A DNA stretch of 64,000 bases from JAWPMT01 sp965215825 (lineage in GTDB: Bacteria; Bacteroidota; Bacteroidia; Cytophagales; Cyclobacteriaceae). Below the pieces are notes generated by a model. That model made no database searches, was not told the origin of the DNA, and was given only the letters and a program-made list of their open reading frames with translations. The position numbers were made by a program, and so were the translations under genes. The DNA is taken from contig CBDCEM010000003.1 in assembly GCA_965215825.1 (NCBI GenBank), positions 2,418,001 to 2,482,000 on the forward strand, read 5' to 3'. Shown here piece by piece: positions 1-9,198 of this stretch (its first letter is position 1; each line of letters opens with the position of its first letter).

Positions 1-91
1 ATTCAAATGCTTCTTTCTCTTCTGGAGAAACATCATCTTCCAACCAACGTGCAAGAAAAGTATCGTCTTGTTTCCAATCAGTTTTTTCCAT
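1..91 (-). CDS. FecR-like anti-sigma factor, N-terminal fragment
   Basis: Only about the first 30 codons are inside the window; the gene runs off the left edge. The ATG is at 91-89, preceded by a purine-rich AGAAGAA, and the in-frame upstream TGA leaves no earlier ATG. The peptide begins MEKTDWKQDDTFLARW and continues with an acidic LEDDVSPEEREAFE stretch, the usual opening of the cytoplasmic N-terminal domain of FecR-type anti-sigma factors in Bacteroidota. It lies 74 bases behind an ECF sigma factor on the same strand, the standard sigma/anti-sigma order. The family holds the sigma factor until an outer-membrane transducer signals. The identification rests on a short peptide and on position. 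Confidence 0.6.
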   Translation of the reverse strand, partial: MEKTDWKQDDTFLARWLEDDVSPEEKEAFE

Positions 92-165
92 TTCTTCTAA
101 TTCTACTTGTTTCCCTTGTGTCGTTCAATGATATATACTGAAAAGATGGGGTTACCCTACCATAA

Positions 166-681
166 TTAAATATTTACACAAATCTCACGAAGTTTTAATA
201 ATGCTTTATGCATTCTTTTCTCGATTGCTTTGACACTGACCTCCAGTAACTCGGCAATTTCAACATACGTTTTACCGTCTATCCGGTTGAGTAAAAAGAC
301 TTCACGTTGCCCCTCTGGTAATTGCTCAATAGCCGTTTTTAGGTTGTTATGTATTTCCTGATATTCTAAATCAAAATCAGGTCCTGATGCTTCCTGATCG
401 CTGGATTGTAGTCCGATGTACCGTGCATGCACTTTTTCCTTTTCAACCTTTTTCAACATTTGATTCTGCCCTACTTTAAAGACATAGGCCTTGGCCAACC
501 CTTCTGTTACATTTTTGCAATTGTTCCAAAGCGTAATAAAAGCTTCCTGAACCGCATCCTCTGCAGCTTCCTGGTCACGAAATTTATAAAGTAAAAAATT
601 CCTTAACATGGGAGCCAAATTCCTGAATAGTCTTTCGTAGACTGATTCATGACAGACATTCCCCGAATCAACAGCTTTCAA
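166..681 (-). CDS. ECF-type RNA polymerase sigma-70 factor
   Basis: A 171-residue ECF sigma factor. Region 2 is seen around residues 15-60 (VYERLFRNLAP, then DQEAAEDAVQEAFITLW), where DAVQEAF is the typical core-binding/-10 recognition helix. Region 4 is near the C-terminus (QLPEGQREVFLLNRIDGKTY, then EIAELLEVSVKAIEKRMHKA), the helix-turn-helix that reads the -35 element. The only start that keeps region 2 whole is a TTG at 681-679, because TAA lies two codons upstream. The partial FecR-like gene follows, so this is probably a sigma/anti-sigma pair responding to an envelope or substrate signal. It is divergent from the transglutaminase/ATP-grasp cassette at 876, which it might control; nothing in the sequence proves that. 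Confidence 0.9.
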   Translation of the reverse strand: MKAVDSGNVCHESVYERLFRNLAPMLRNFLLYKFRDQEAAEDAVQEAFITLWNNCKNVTEGLAKAYVFKVGQNQMLKKVEKEKVHARYIGLQSSDQEASGPDFDLEYQEIHNNLKTAIEQLPEGQREVFLLNRIDGKTYVEIAELLEVSVKAIEKRMHKALLKLREICVNI

Positions 682-875
682 ATCGTTTTATAGTTTAATT
701 GAGGTTGGAGCGAAAAGATATAAAAATCAGGAATTCCTGATTGTCTTTGCAGGCTTGAAAATAAAATAGATTTCAAAGTTTGAGTGATTGAAATTAAACT
801 ATTTGAAGATTTTTTTAAACTATTGGTAGGGTAAAACCTCTACTAACCGACTTCCTGACCAAAGCCCTGTAAAAT

Positions 876-2414
876 ATGAAGTCAAATATAAGTTTAAGAA
901 TAACAGGAATTGCACTCATCGTAACTCCTTTGGTCATGATTGGTCTTCGTCTAAGCAAGCAAGGTGATGGTTCGATCGGCATCCAGCATAAGTATCAAGT
1001 CGATTATGAATTTGCCTTCAGTGGCAATGATTTTTATACCATTAAATCGTTCTTGCCAGTCAGTAATATCCGGCAAGAAATCACATTCGCCGAACACCTT
1101 AAGAGGGACATGGGTGTGATTTATCCCGAAAATGGCAATAGGCGCATTATATGGAAAGGACACACTGATTCAGAGTCGACGCTTTCCTTCCAATTTGAGT
1201 TTCAGGGTCGACCACTTTCTTATCAGATCAGACCAGATATTCTTTATCTACCTCAGGTGGATACACCAAAATCAGGGCATTACACATATTCAACTGAATT
1301 GATCCAATCCGATCATCCTGAAATTCGGAAATTGGCGAGACAGCTCTCTCAAAAACATACAGCAATGGTAGACATTATCAGAGCATTCTATGATTTTGTT
1401 TATGAGATGCCTTCTACCAATAGTAGCGAACTGACAGATGCATTGATGGCTTTGGAAAACGGGAAAGCGTCATGTAATGGTAAAAGTCGTCTCTTCGTGG
1501 CTTTATGCCGGAGCATCAATATTCCTTCCCGTGTAGCTGGGGGACTGATCCTGGAAGACGCAAGCAAGAAAACATCTCACCTTTGGGCAGAAGTATTGAT
1601 AGGTGGAGCATGGGTACCTTTCGATGCACTCAATGGGCATTTTGCGTTCCTCCCAGCTCATTATATGGAATTGTACAAGGAGGATAACTTCCTGATTACG
1701 AGAAATAAGGAATTACAATTTGATTATTTATACCACATCAGGAAAGAGCGTATCAATGATTATCCCGAATTTGCTGCGATCAATATTTGGCAACTGGCCG
1801 ATGAAGCAGGAATACCGGTCGAAATGTTCCAAATGATTCTACTTCTTCCAGTGGGTGCTTTTCTGGTGGCCATCTTCAAGAATATTGTAGGTCTTAAAAC
1901 CTACGGTGTTTTCTTACCCGTACTCATTGCCATGTCCTGGTTGGAAATGGGCCTGATCCCAGGTATTGCGCTTCTTACTACACTGATCGTAGTGGTAGGC
2001 ATGGTCAATTTTCCATTGGAGCGCTGGGGTATACAATTCAACTCTAAGATTTCGGCTATGCTCATGGCAGTCGTATTGGCAGCGCTTATCGCTGTAAAAA
2101 TACTGCACATAACCGGGTGGTTAGCCGCGTCTGCACCGCTGTTCTTTCCAATCATTATTCTTACAATCACCAGTGAGCGTGTGGCCAGAAAAATTGAAGA
2201 AGAAGGATTTAAAGCTTCGTTGGAAATGTATGGCACTACGCTCCTTGTAGCGATATTGATCTATTTTGTTTTGTCTAGTCCATCAATCCAAAACCTCTTG
2301 CTAACCTTCCCTGAATCCATTCTTTCGATTGCAGGACTCAATCTGTTTTTAGGCAAATGGATTGGTCTCCGCTTATTGGAGTATCGTCGGTTCTATCCCA
2401 TCATTCAACAATAA
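876..2414 (+). CDS. Periplasmic transglutaminase-like protein fused to 7TM domain
   Basis: A 512-residue membrane protein. One N-terminal membrane segment (about 9-25) leads to a beta-rich extracytoplasmic region, a transglutaminase core (about 150-260), then about seven hydrophobic helices (about 310-510). This architecture is the transglutaminase/7TM family described beside ATP-grasp ligases in many Gram-negative bacteria, where the transglutaminase part is often annotated as inactive. Here the triad looks intact: C200 in GKASCNGKSRLF, H235 in SHLWAEV and D250 in PFDALNG. The ATP-grasp gene follows after 24 bases, a small membrane peptide and a barrel protein after that. The family is thought to process or anchor a peptide-like product made by the ATP-grasp partner; the substrate is unknown. 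Confidence 0.8.
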   Translation: MKSNISLRITGIALIVTPLVMIGLRLSKQGDGSIGIQHKYQVDYEFAFSGNDFYTIKSFLPVSNIRQEITFAEHLKRDMGVIYPENGNRRIIWKGHTDSESTLSFQFEFQGRPLSYQIRPDILYLPQVDTPKSGHYTYSTELIQSDHPEIRKLARQLSQKHTAMVDIIRAFYDFVYEMPSTNSSELTDALMALENGKASCNGKSRLFVALCRSINIPSRVAGGLILEDASKKTSHLWAEVLIGGAWVPFDALNGHFAFLPAHYMELYKEDNFLITRNKELQFDYLYHIRKERINDYPEFAAINIWQLADEAGIPVEMFQMILLLPVGAFLVAIFKNIVGLKTYGVFLPVLIAMSWLEMGLIPGIALLTTLIVVVGMVNFPLERWGIQFNSKISAMLMAVVLAALIAVKILHITGWLAASAPLFFPIIILTITSERVARKIEEEGFKASLEMYGTTLLVAILIYFVLSSPSIQNLLLTFPESILSIAGLNLFLGKWIGLRLLEYRRFYPIIQQ

Positions 2415-2438
2415 ACAACCCGCATAAACAATTCTATA

Positions 2439-3305
2439 ATGAACATCTTAAGATCCATTCGTACGATGAACAGGAAGCTTATGGGAATGAATGAACGAAA
2501 CCTGGAGCTGATCTTTCCTCACAATGAACGTAAGCACTACAAATACGCAGATGACAAATATCTGGCCAAGTCAATCCTGGAAAAAGAAGGACTTCCCTGT
2601 CCTAAAACTTATGCAGTTGTAAGCTCTATTGGTCAGATTGAGCAATCCTGGCATTTGGTAAGCCAGTATCAGGAGTTGGTCATTAAACCTTCAAAAGGCG
2701 CAGGAGGCAAAGGCATCCTGATCATCAAACGAAAGGGTGACATCTGGTACAGTCAGGGCAAGGTCTTACGTGTCGAAGATATCTTCCTCCATCTGGCTAA
2801 TATCATTTTTGGAATCTATTCTTTCGGAGATGGTGATGTCGCTTTGATCGAGGAGTTTATCAGACCGCATCAATTGTTTCTGGAGATCTTTTCTGATGGC
2901 GTACCTGATATCCGGATCATTTTATTAAAAGGTGTACCTCTTATGGGAATGCTTCGAATGCCAACACACGAGTCTGGCGGTAAAGCGAACCTGCATCAGG
3001 GTGGTTTAGGGATCGGAATAAATATGAAAACCGGCGATTTGCTTGAAGCCTTTGACGGTGATGGCTACCACAAAGAACATCCGGATACAGGCCAAAAGAT
3101 TACAGGCCTCCAACTTCCTCATTGGGAAGATTTGGTTCAAATGTCCATCACGGCCAGTCACTACTTTCCTCTTCAATATTTAGGAGTGGATTTGGTAATC
3201 GACGCGGAAAAAGGACCTATGATAATGGAGTTGAATGTTCGGCCAGGGCTGGCTATACAACTTGCTAATCGTCAGGGACTTAAAGAAACAATTTCATCCA
3301 AATAA
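2439..3305 (+). CDS. Alpha-L-glutamate ligase-like ATP-grasp protein
   Basis: A 288-residue ATP-grasp enzyme of the type that accompanies transglutaminase/7TM proteins (sugar-transfer-associated or RimK-like ATP-grasp). The N-terminal part holds MNERNLELIFPHNERKHY and DDKYLAKSILEKEGLPCPKT, the glycine-rich ATP loop is KPSKGAGGKGILII (about 83-96), and the C-terminal metal-binding segment is VDLVIDAEKGPMIMELNVRP. Such enzymes form an acyl phosphate and join a carboxylate to an amine, often making peptide or amide bonds. Cytoplasmic, no signal peptide. It is second in an operon starting at 876 and is followed within 16 bases by a 55-codon membrane peptide. The family assignment is firm; the substrates are not known. 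Confidence 0.82.
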   Translation: MNILRSIRTMNRKLMGMNERNLELIFPHNERKHYKYADDKYLAKSILEKEGLPCPKTYAVVSSIGQIEQSWHLVSQYQELVIKPSKGAGGKGILIIKRKGDIWYSQGKVLRVEDIFLHLANIIFGIYSFGDGDVALIEEFIRPHQLFLEIFSDGVPDIRIILLKGVPLMGMLRMPTHESGGKANLHQGGLGIGINMKTGDLLEAFDGDGYHKEHPDTGQKITGLQLPHWEDLVQMSITASHYFPLQYLGVDLVIDAEKGPMIMELNVRPGLAIQLANRQGLKETISSK

Positions 3306-3320
3306 TCAGATACACAATAA

Positions 3321-3488
3321 ATGAAATCATATAAAAAATCAAAAGTCGCTTACTTGTTCTTTTTGATACTCACACTTGGTATCGCCATTTATGATCAGCT
3401 CCAACCAAGACCAGAACAAGTCCAAATTGTATTAGAGAATGACCCACAAATCAGGTTTCACTCTGAAATGATAGCAACCACCAATTAA
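3321..3488 (+). CDS. Small single-pass membrane protein, unknown
   Basis: A 55-codon reading frame in the gap between the ATP-grasp gene and the outer-membrane protein gene. It starts MKSYKKSKVAYLFFLILTLG, a basic start followed by one hydrophobic helix (about 9-25), then a 30-residue polar tail ending SEMIATTN. The stop lies 6 bases before the next ATG. Spacing on both sides (15 and 6 bases), strand and a credible membrane helix argue that it is real and co-transcribed. I do not recognise a family. It could be a small subunit or anchor for the transglutaminase/7TM protein. Confidence 0.55.
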   Translation: MKSYKKSKVAYLFFLILTLGIAIYDQLQPRPEQVQIVLENDPQIRFHSEMIATTN

Positions 3489-3494
3489 TCAATC

Positions 3495-4673
3495 ATGAAA
3501 ATATCACTTATCATTATTATGGCAATCCTAATTGCTACACCCCTCATTGGTCAAGTATCCATGTTACGTGTTCATCAAATCTCCGTTGGTGGAGGACAAG
3601 AATGGAATGCTTTTCTCAGGCCCAACAATCTCATTGAAGAGGGTGAAGCAATTGAAAGACAAGACCTATGGGACAATGGTACGTTCCAATCACTATCACT
3701 TACCAATTCATTGCGGTGTGTAAAAGATCAGCACAAGTTCAAACTAAACCTGAATGGTTCATTAGGTATTTTTCAAACAGAGGATAACGCCAATCGGCAC
3801 AGTTATACACTGGGTGCTTCATATCGCGTTAAATATGCCACGAAGAAGTATTTTGAGTTTGCACCTGAATATTTCCGAAAGAAAAGACAGGGATTAAATG
3901 AAGATCAGGGTGTACTGGCTACCCCATTTTCGTATACCCAATTCAGGGCTCCTCTTTCTTTTGACTTTTATCTGGGTGATGGCGCCTGGGTTAAAACGGA
4001 ACTGGGTTATTTAATCAAGAGTTATGATCGGCCTTCTGACGAGATTTTGCGATATAGGGCTCCTTTCTTTGGCTTTTCTGTGAGTAAAAAATGGACAATG
4101 GAAGGTCATATTTCGAAACTGACTTTTAATTCAACGAGCCAATGGAGAAAATACACAGAACTCGATAGGGTTTCCATTGAGGAAGATCCGGAGTTCGATA
4201 ACGAAGATGATGACGAGCAGGAAACAGATCGATTCCGGGAAGGCGAAAGAAACTGGTCCTATTATTTCAATAACCTGACCTATGCTTTTAAGGCGTCCAA
4301 CAAAAAACTGAAGGCAGAAATTGGGCTTTACAGCACTTTTCGCTCGGATGTAAGAGCCATTAGCAATTACCTGGAAGTGGGTCCGGGGATCAGTGGCACC
4401 ATACAATTAGGGCAACTTGAATTATCACCTGGCGTACGCTACAGCATTAGAAAGTATAGTCGACTTGCTCCAGGAGTCGGAAATAACATCTTATTACGGT
4501 ATAAATACCTGAGAAGTCGTTTAAAACTCGCTTACCCGATGGGCGAAAATGTGTCACTCTACGGCAATTACATCATGACTCATAGAGATTCCAATAATCC
4601 TAATCTCGATAGAACCGCTTTTAGAGAATACTTTTATGCGCAGGGTGAATTAGGTGTTCGGTGGAAATTATAG
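3495..4673 (+). CDS. Predicted outer-membrane beta-barrel protein, unknown
   Basis: A 392-residue secreted protein with a signal peptide (MKISLIIIMAILIATPLIG, cut before QVSML). The rest alternates polar and aromatic residues in strand-like stretches (for example SLGIFQTEDN, HSYTLGASYRVKY, FRAPLSFDFYLGDG) and ends in aromatic-rich strands and VRWKL, as expected for a barrel. An acidic loop (EEDPEFDNEDDDEQETD, about 229-245) is likely surface-exposed. No specific family is recognised. It is last in the cassette beginning at 876, so it may export, display or sense the product of the transglutaminase and ATP-grasp proteins; this is inference from position. Confidence 0.6.
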   Translation: MKISLIIIMAILIATPLIGQVSMLRVHQISVGGGQEWNAFLRPNNLIEEGEAIERQDLWDNGTFQSLSLTNSLRCVKDQHKFKLNLNGSLGIFQTEDNANRHSYTLGASYRVKYATKKYFEFAPEYFRKKRQGLNEDQGVLATPFSYTQFRAPLSFDFYLGDGAWVKTELGYLIKSYDRPSDEILRYRAPFFGFSVSKKWTMEGHISKLTFNSTSQWRKYTELDRVSIEEDPEFDNEDDDEQETDRFREGERNWSYYFNNLTYAFKASNKKLKAEIGLYSTFRSDVRAISNYLEVGPGISGTIQLGQLELSPGVRYSIRKYSRLAPGVGNNILLRYKYLRSRLKLAYPMGENVSLYGNYIMTHRDSNNPNLDRTAFREYFYAQGELGVRWKL

Positions 4674-4737
4674 GTATAGTCAGTGGCAAAATCAACAACA
4701 AGACCCTTGCTTTAATTCTCCTTGACAAGATTGACTT

Positions 4738-5811
4738 TCACTTGCTGATACGGGCCGTAATTGCAAACCTTCCCCAGTAAGAGGTATTCGCACCTTGAAA
4801 TTCCGGAGTACGGAAAAACTGGCTGTAGGTAAAAGAAAACCGGGTTATTGAAATCACAAGACCAAATTCACCCTGAAAATAAATTCTATTGATCAGATCA
4901 GCATCCAGAATATGTGGGCTGCGTTCCTGACTAATTACACCACCCTGAAGGGTGGAGTTACTCAGAACCGCATTGAGTTGAGTTCGGAAAAAGCTGAACA
5001 TTTGAAAGTCATTTCCTTTCTTTCTGGGATCCAATGCGATGTTCTTGTCTTCCTGAAGTTGTTTTCTCTGTGATTTAGAAAAAGAAACGCCATTGATATC
5101 ACTTAAAAAGTAATCATCTGCTCTACCAAAACGAAAAGTACTTCCAATACCAAACTCATTCCAAACCGTACCCGTCTTGGCATGTACATTGGCAATAAAA
5201 TCCAGGATATTGGCGTCCTCGAAAACTTGTGGTACGAACTCATAGGTGACATTGTAGTTTACACCCAGGTCGTTTTCGATTTGATGATGCCACCCTTGAG
5301 GTTCCGGAGCCACATCCAGACTATGTACAAATGTTTGTACCTGGTCGCCAAATGCCAGAGGTCCGATCACTCCTATAATGATCTCAGAGGTTATTCTTCT
5401 TCTTTTTTCATAATCGGAAGTCATTTTCTTCAAGAAGCCATACAAATAGCCTGCATACGGTCTATCAAGCCTGATGATATCCTGACGTGTAATATCTGCC
5501 GGTGTAAACATGTCCTGACCTAAACCTATTGAGTAAAGTGAGTTAGTAGGATTTTCAAGTTGTAAGAAGAACTTCATCTTCTTGAGAAATGGCTGTTTCA
5601 TCCTGGCCTTAAACCCCTCTGGATTGATCAGTTTTTTGCTCATGTATTCAATCCGAATTCCATTGGTGTAATATCGATCACTGTGACCATATCTTCTCCA
5701 ATTGTCATTGTCTGAAGTAATCCTTAGGTATTTGTTATCAAAGGTTTGTTGAGCATTGACTGTAAATACCTGAATGAGCAATGAACAACTTAGAAATAGA
5801 ATAAACTTCAT
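4738..5811 (-). CDS. lpxR: Lipid A deacylase LpxR-family outer-membrane protein
   Basis: A 357-residue protein with a signal peptide (residues 1-20, cut before QQTF). The family hallmarks are visible: DNDNW (34-38) followed by DRYYTNGIRIEY (45-56), then IGPLAFGDQVQTFVHSL with its conserved histidine, then PQGWHHQIENDLGVNYNV, and an aromatic C-terminus. LpxR is an outer-membrane barrel that removes the 3'-acyloxyacyl group of lipid A in a calcium-dependent way; the Asn-Asp, Thr and His positions correspond to its active site. It is about 40 residues longer than the Salmonella enzyme. It starts 26 bases after the large lipoprotein gene on the same strand, so the two are probably one operon. Family assignment is good; activity on this organism's lipid A is inferred. 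Confidence 0.8.
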   Translation of the reverse strand: MKFILFLSCSLLIQVFTVNAQQTFDNKYLRITSDNDNWRRYGHSDRYYTNGIRIEYMSKKLINPEGFKARMKQPFLKKMKFFLQLENPTNSLYSIGLGQDMFTPADITRQDIIRLDRPYAGYLYGFLKKMTSDYEKRRRITSEIIIGVIGPLAFGDQVQTFVHSLDVAPEPQGWHHQIENDLGVNYNVTYEFVPQVFEDANILDFIANVHAKTGTVWNEFGIGSTFRFGRADDYFLSDINGVSFSKSQRKQLQEDKNIALDPRKKGNDFQMFSFFRTQLNAVLSNSTLQGGVISQERSPHILDADLINRIYFQGEFGLVISITRFSFTYSQFFRTPEFQGANTSYWGRFAITARISK

Positions 5812-5837
5812 GATATTTGGTTTAGCTGGTTTTATGA

Positions 5838-8800
5838 TTACTTGGGCTGAGGCCGAAAAGTCTTATTGACTTTCTCAGGACCATTTGCAATGAGTCGTAA
5901 CAGCACGTGGTTATTGTCAGGGCCTTCGTGCGCAGTGGCAAAGTCTACAACCAGGTCCTGTTTTGACTCGCCGGTCGCGAAACTTCTTAGCGCACTCATG
6001 ACCAGGCCAGGTTTACACAATAACTTATAATTTTTCTTCTTCATCAAATAATCCTTTCTTCGAAGTTCCGTGAGCTCATATCGAAGACCTTTTTTAGCGA
6101 GGGAGTCCAATATTGCTGAATTTGTGATCTGTGGATTTCGATTTTTCAGTTCTTTTAAGAGGTTTCTTTTATGCCTATAGAGTCTCTTTTGCTCTTTGTA
6201 AAAATCAGTAGTGGCTCTTTTTGAAATGAAATTACAGGCAGAAGGTTTCAAGTTTGCTGGCCCGGCATAGTTGTCGCATGCTTCCTCCATCGCTTTCTGC
6301 TTGATTTCAAGGGGTTTGCGCTTCAAAAAGTAATCCTTACCCTTATGTGTATAATCTACCAAAAGGATGTCATCAATCCATTTTGCATATTGTACTACAT
6401 TGTCCATATTAAGCGTCAGTCCGCCCGTGCTATTCAAATAAACATTGGTGGTCAATATCTTTTGATCATCCATATTGCTGGGTAGTTTATAGCTCAAGAT
6501 GTCATTTGGATCATTAAAACCAATCATTTGGGTCTTAAATTCTGCCCCGTCTCTTGCTCTTTTTTTGAAAAGAATGTTGTCTTCGTAATCTTCAGGGCTG
6601 ATAAAATCAGAACCTATTTGGGTGAAACCTATGAGATTGATTTGATTGGTAAACAAATACCATTCTGGCATGTCATCAAATACCCGGTATACAACCGATT
6701 CGTGGGGCTTGGGAGCCGATGACACATAGTAATCTTTAATAAAATCATACATCAGCCAACTTCCTAAGCTACCACTCAGTAAAAAATTCAGTGAGGACTT
6801 ACCTTGTTGATATCCTGCATCATCAACGGCTAACATCGCTTCTAATGCAACTTCCTGAAACATGCTGTTTTGACCGTTTATGGCCACTGCTACATCACCC
6901 AATCCATCAGCAATGATTTCCCGCTTTAAAAGCTGAGTAACGCGAGTAGACGCTTGTAAATTGGACCTTTCTTTTAACCAGTCTTTCAAAACAGTTGTCA
7001 TTGGAGACCAGTATATCGTATGAAATATCAATTCCTGACCATTCTGATTTTGGAAGGTGATGCTACGGATAGAAGAACTGTCACCATATACTTCCGGATG
7101 TCCAACGTACGTAACTTTTTCATTAATTGGAGTTAGGTAAAAACCTAGTTCCTCTGCCAGCTCAAAAATCATGTCGTCATTGTGATTGGGCTTTTTCGAC
7201 CTCATGCCATGAATGGTCATAATTTGAGTTAGCTCGCGGCCTTTCATTTGTTCTTTTATCCCCTTGAAAGAACTATCAATCTCTACTGATGGATTCTGAA
7301 ACGGTGAAACCAACCCCCCACCGGTGACATTTCCCGCGGCCACAATTTTATGAACCAAATCCAACTTACCGGGTTTGATTCGCTTCCTGGGCTCTCTGTG
7401 TACGTATTCATCAGGTTCTGCTTCAAAGAGATTACTTTTGATCATCACATGTGGTTGATCCGAAACCCCTGATAATATAGCACTCACAAGTAACGTATCT
7501 GACCGGGCATCTTCCTGGGCTCCATCTACACGGAGTTGTAGCTTTTGCCGAGCTTTGCTTTCATCGATCAACGAATATATCGCACCGTCTAGGTTCACTA
7601 GAGGAATGGATTTAAGTGCTTTTATTGTTTCGTGCGAGTCGAATTCCCACACTGCCGCATTCTGTCTTCTCGCATTAATTACTTTAACACCATCACCAGC
7701 ACTGTTTGGAAGATAGAAACCAAACGGATCACTTGCATCAAAAAATGATACAATGGTCAAAATGTCATCTTTTGGTGTGATACCCACAGCTTCGACTGGA
7801 ATATCATCAACCGGGTCTTCAGAAAGAAAAACTGAAAACTCTTTTAGTGCCTGGAGTATCAATTTGTCCATCGCCGCGAATCGTGCATCCTTTGTCGGTA
7901 ATGAAAGGATATACATAACTTCTTTCTCGGTAAATGTAAACATGCTGGTGAATGGCAAGTGATTAGAAATGAAGTACATGTTTCGCAAAAAATATGACCT
8001 TTTATTGACAGGCATTTGCCTGTTTAAAAGATCAATCAGATCACTTTTTTGCGCCGATTCCGACAAATCTGATAGGATATTCAATTTAACAGAGCAGTTT
8101 GGAGTCTGGTTGATTACCTCTCTGATTCTGCTAATCTCATGCCCCTGCCTGATGCATTCCCGAAAACGATTAAGTGCTGTTCGTTGGTCCCCCATCCAAT
8201 CGATAATCAATTGCCCACCTAAGCCTCCGGCTACGACAACCGTCTCTCTTCCTTCTTCCATTCGCTGAAAAGTGGTCGTAATCGTATTTTTCATCAATGC
8301 CCGGTATTTTTCATTAGAGTACAGTGCGAAATCAACGAATGAATCGAGGAAAACCTCTTTTTTTAACCATTTGGCCAAACCTGTACGATAAATAGATGCA
8401 TCATAATTATTGATGTATTCTTTCAGGCGAGTAGTTATCGGATACCAGAAAATCTCTTTCACATGTATTTCATGTTCAAGCCCAGGCTTTGTAAAGGTTG
8501 TCTCTACTAGTTTCCATGGAAGCGGACCTAAGTCACCTTTTGCCGGTACTTCACCAAAGGTTTCCGACTTATTTGATGTTTCTACCCAACCTAATTCATC
8601 GGATAATCTGGTTTTGAAAAATTCCCAATGTCGCTCGGTTTTTTCACGAACTCCATGCACCATTAAAAGGGAGATGTGACCATTATTCTCTTTTGCAATT
8701 GATTCTATACCAATGAATTCTGTCTCAGACGTTATGCTACTACTAACTTCTTCAACTTCCAGGTTCACCTGTTCTTTGAATCTCTTAACGGTGTTCACAA

Positions 8801-8891
8801 CACCTTTTCGGGCACAGGAGTTTAAGAAAATGAGTGCGATTATTAGCACTACAATTGAAAACGATCTTGATATTAGGGCTTTCTTTTTCAT
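5838..8891 (-). CDS. Large lipoprotein with two tandem alpha/beta-hydrolase-like domains
   Basis: A 1017-residue lipoprotein. I start it at the ATG at 8891 because MKKKALISRSFS and a hydrophobic stretch then lead straight to the lipobox LNSC (C26); a TTG 13 codons earlier would disrupt this. Two homologous halves are visible. Each starts with a strand ending in HG: LLMVHGVREK (about 75-84) and IMTIHGMRSKK (about 554-564). Each then has IFWYPITTRLKEY or IYWSPMTTVLKDW, and a nucleophile-elbow region: AGGLGGQLI (about 220) in copy 1 and SGSLGSWLMYD (about 704) in copy 2. Only copy 2 keeps the serine, so copy 1 may be inactive. A DPND motif after the second elbow fits a catalytic Asp. It is co-oriented with the downstream lpxR-like gene, suggesting a lipid or ester substrate. 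Confidence 0.6.
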   Translation of the reverse strand: MKKKALISRSFSIVVLIIALIFLNSCARKGVVNTVKRFKEQVNLEVEEVSSSITSETEFIGIESIAKENNGHISLLMVHGVREKTERHWEFFKTRLSDELGWVETSNKSETFGEVPAKGDLGPLPWKLVETTFTKPGLEHEIHVKEIFWYPITTRLKEYINNYDASIYRTGLAKWLKKEVFLDSFVDFALYSNEKYRALMKNTITTTFQRMEEGRETVVVAGGLGGQLIIDWMGDQRTALNRFRECIRQGHEISRIREVINQTPNCSVKLNILSDLSESAQKSDLIDLLNRQMPVNKRSYFLRNMYFISNHLPFTSMFTFTEKEVMYILSLPTKDARFAAMDKLILQALKEFSVFLSEDPVDDIPVEAVGITPKDDILTIVSFFDASDPFGFYLPNSAGDGVKVINARRQNAAVWEFDSHETIKALKSIPLVNLDGAIYSLIDESKARQKLQLRVDGAQEDARSDTLLVSAILSGVSDQPHVMIKSNLFEAEPDEYVHREPRKRIKPGKLDLVHKIVAAGNVTGGGLVSPFQNPSVEIDSSFKGIKEQMKGRELTQIMTIHGMRSKKPNHNDDMIFELAEELGFYLTPINEKVTYVGHPEVYGDSSSIRSITFQNQNGQELIFHTIYWSPMTTVLKDWLKERSNLQASTRVTQLLKREIIADGLGDVAVAINGQNSMFQEVALEAMLAVDDAGYQQGKSSLNFLLSGSLGSWLMYDFIKDYYVSSAPKPHESVVYRVFDDMPEWYLFTNQINLIGFTQIGSDFISPEDYEDNILFKKRARDGAEFKTQMIGFNDPNDILSYKLPSNMDDQKILTTNVYLNSTGGLTLNMDNVVQYAKWIDDILLVDYTHKGKDYFLKRKPLEIKQKAMEEACDNYAGPANLKPSACNFISKRATTDFYKEQKRLYRHKRNLLKELKNRNPQITNSAILDSLAKKGLRYELTELRRKDYLMKKKNYKLLCKPGLVMSALRSFATGESKQDLVVDFATAHEGPDNNHVLLRLIANGPEKVNKTFRPQPK

Positions 8892-9198
8892 ATTAACAGT
8901 GAATTTCGAGCCATTTTCATGAGTGTGCAATACCGAATTTCAGGTATTTTGTAAATAATGGGGCTCATATTCAGTGCCTGAAGTCTGAGCATTGGAATTT
9001 ACGAATTCTGAGTGGTAAATACACGAATGCTTAGTTCTTGATGATCGCTGTGCACATCATGACCATTAATACTAAGCAAGCGCCGGGTAACTTCGGAATC
9101 GATGACATCTAGCGTCGTTTTCCAAGGCTCATGCAAATCCTTTTAACCCTTATTATAACTGGATTTGATAATTTCAGTCAATGTAATAATCTTCGCGC
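8892..9198. other. Divergent intergenic region, no gene seen
   Basis: About 307 bases between the divergent lipoprotein and polyphosphate glucokinase genes. I found no convincing reading frame, RNA structure or repeat. Promoters for both genes must lie here, but no element is clear enough to mark. Confidence 0.5.

Noticed and set aside
5838..8930. TTG at 8932-8930 region as start of the large lipoprotein
   Set aside because: Starting there adds 13 polar residues before a normal signal peptide; the ATG at 8891 gives a standard lipoprotein signal ending in LNSC.
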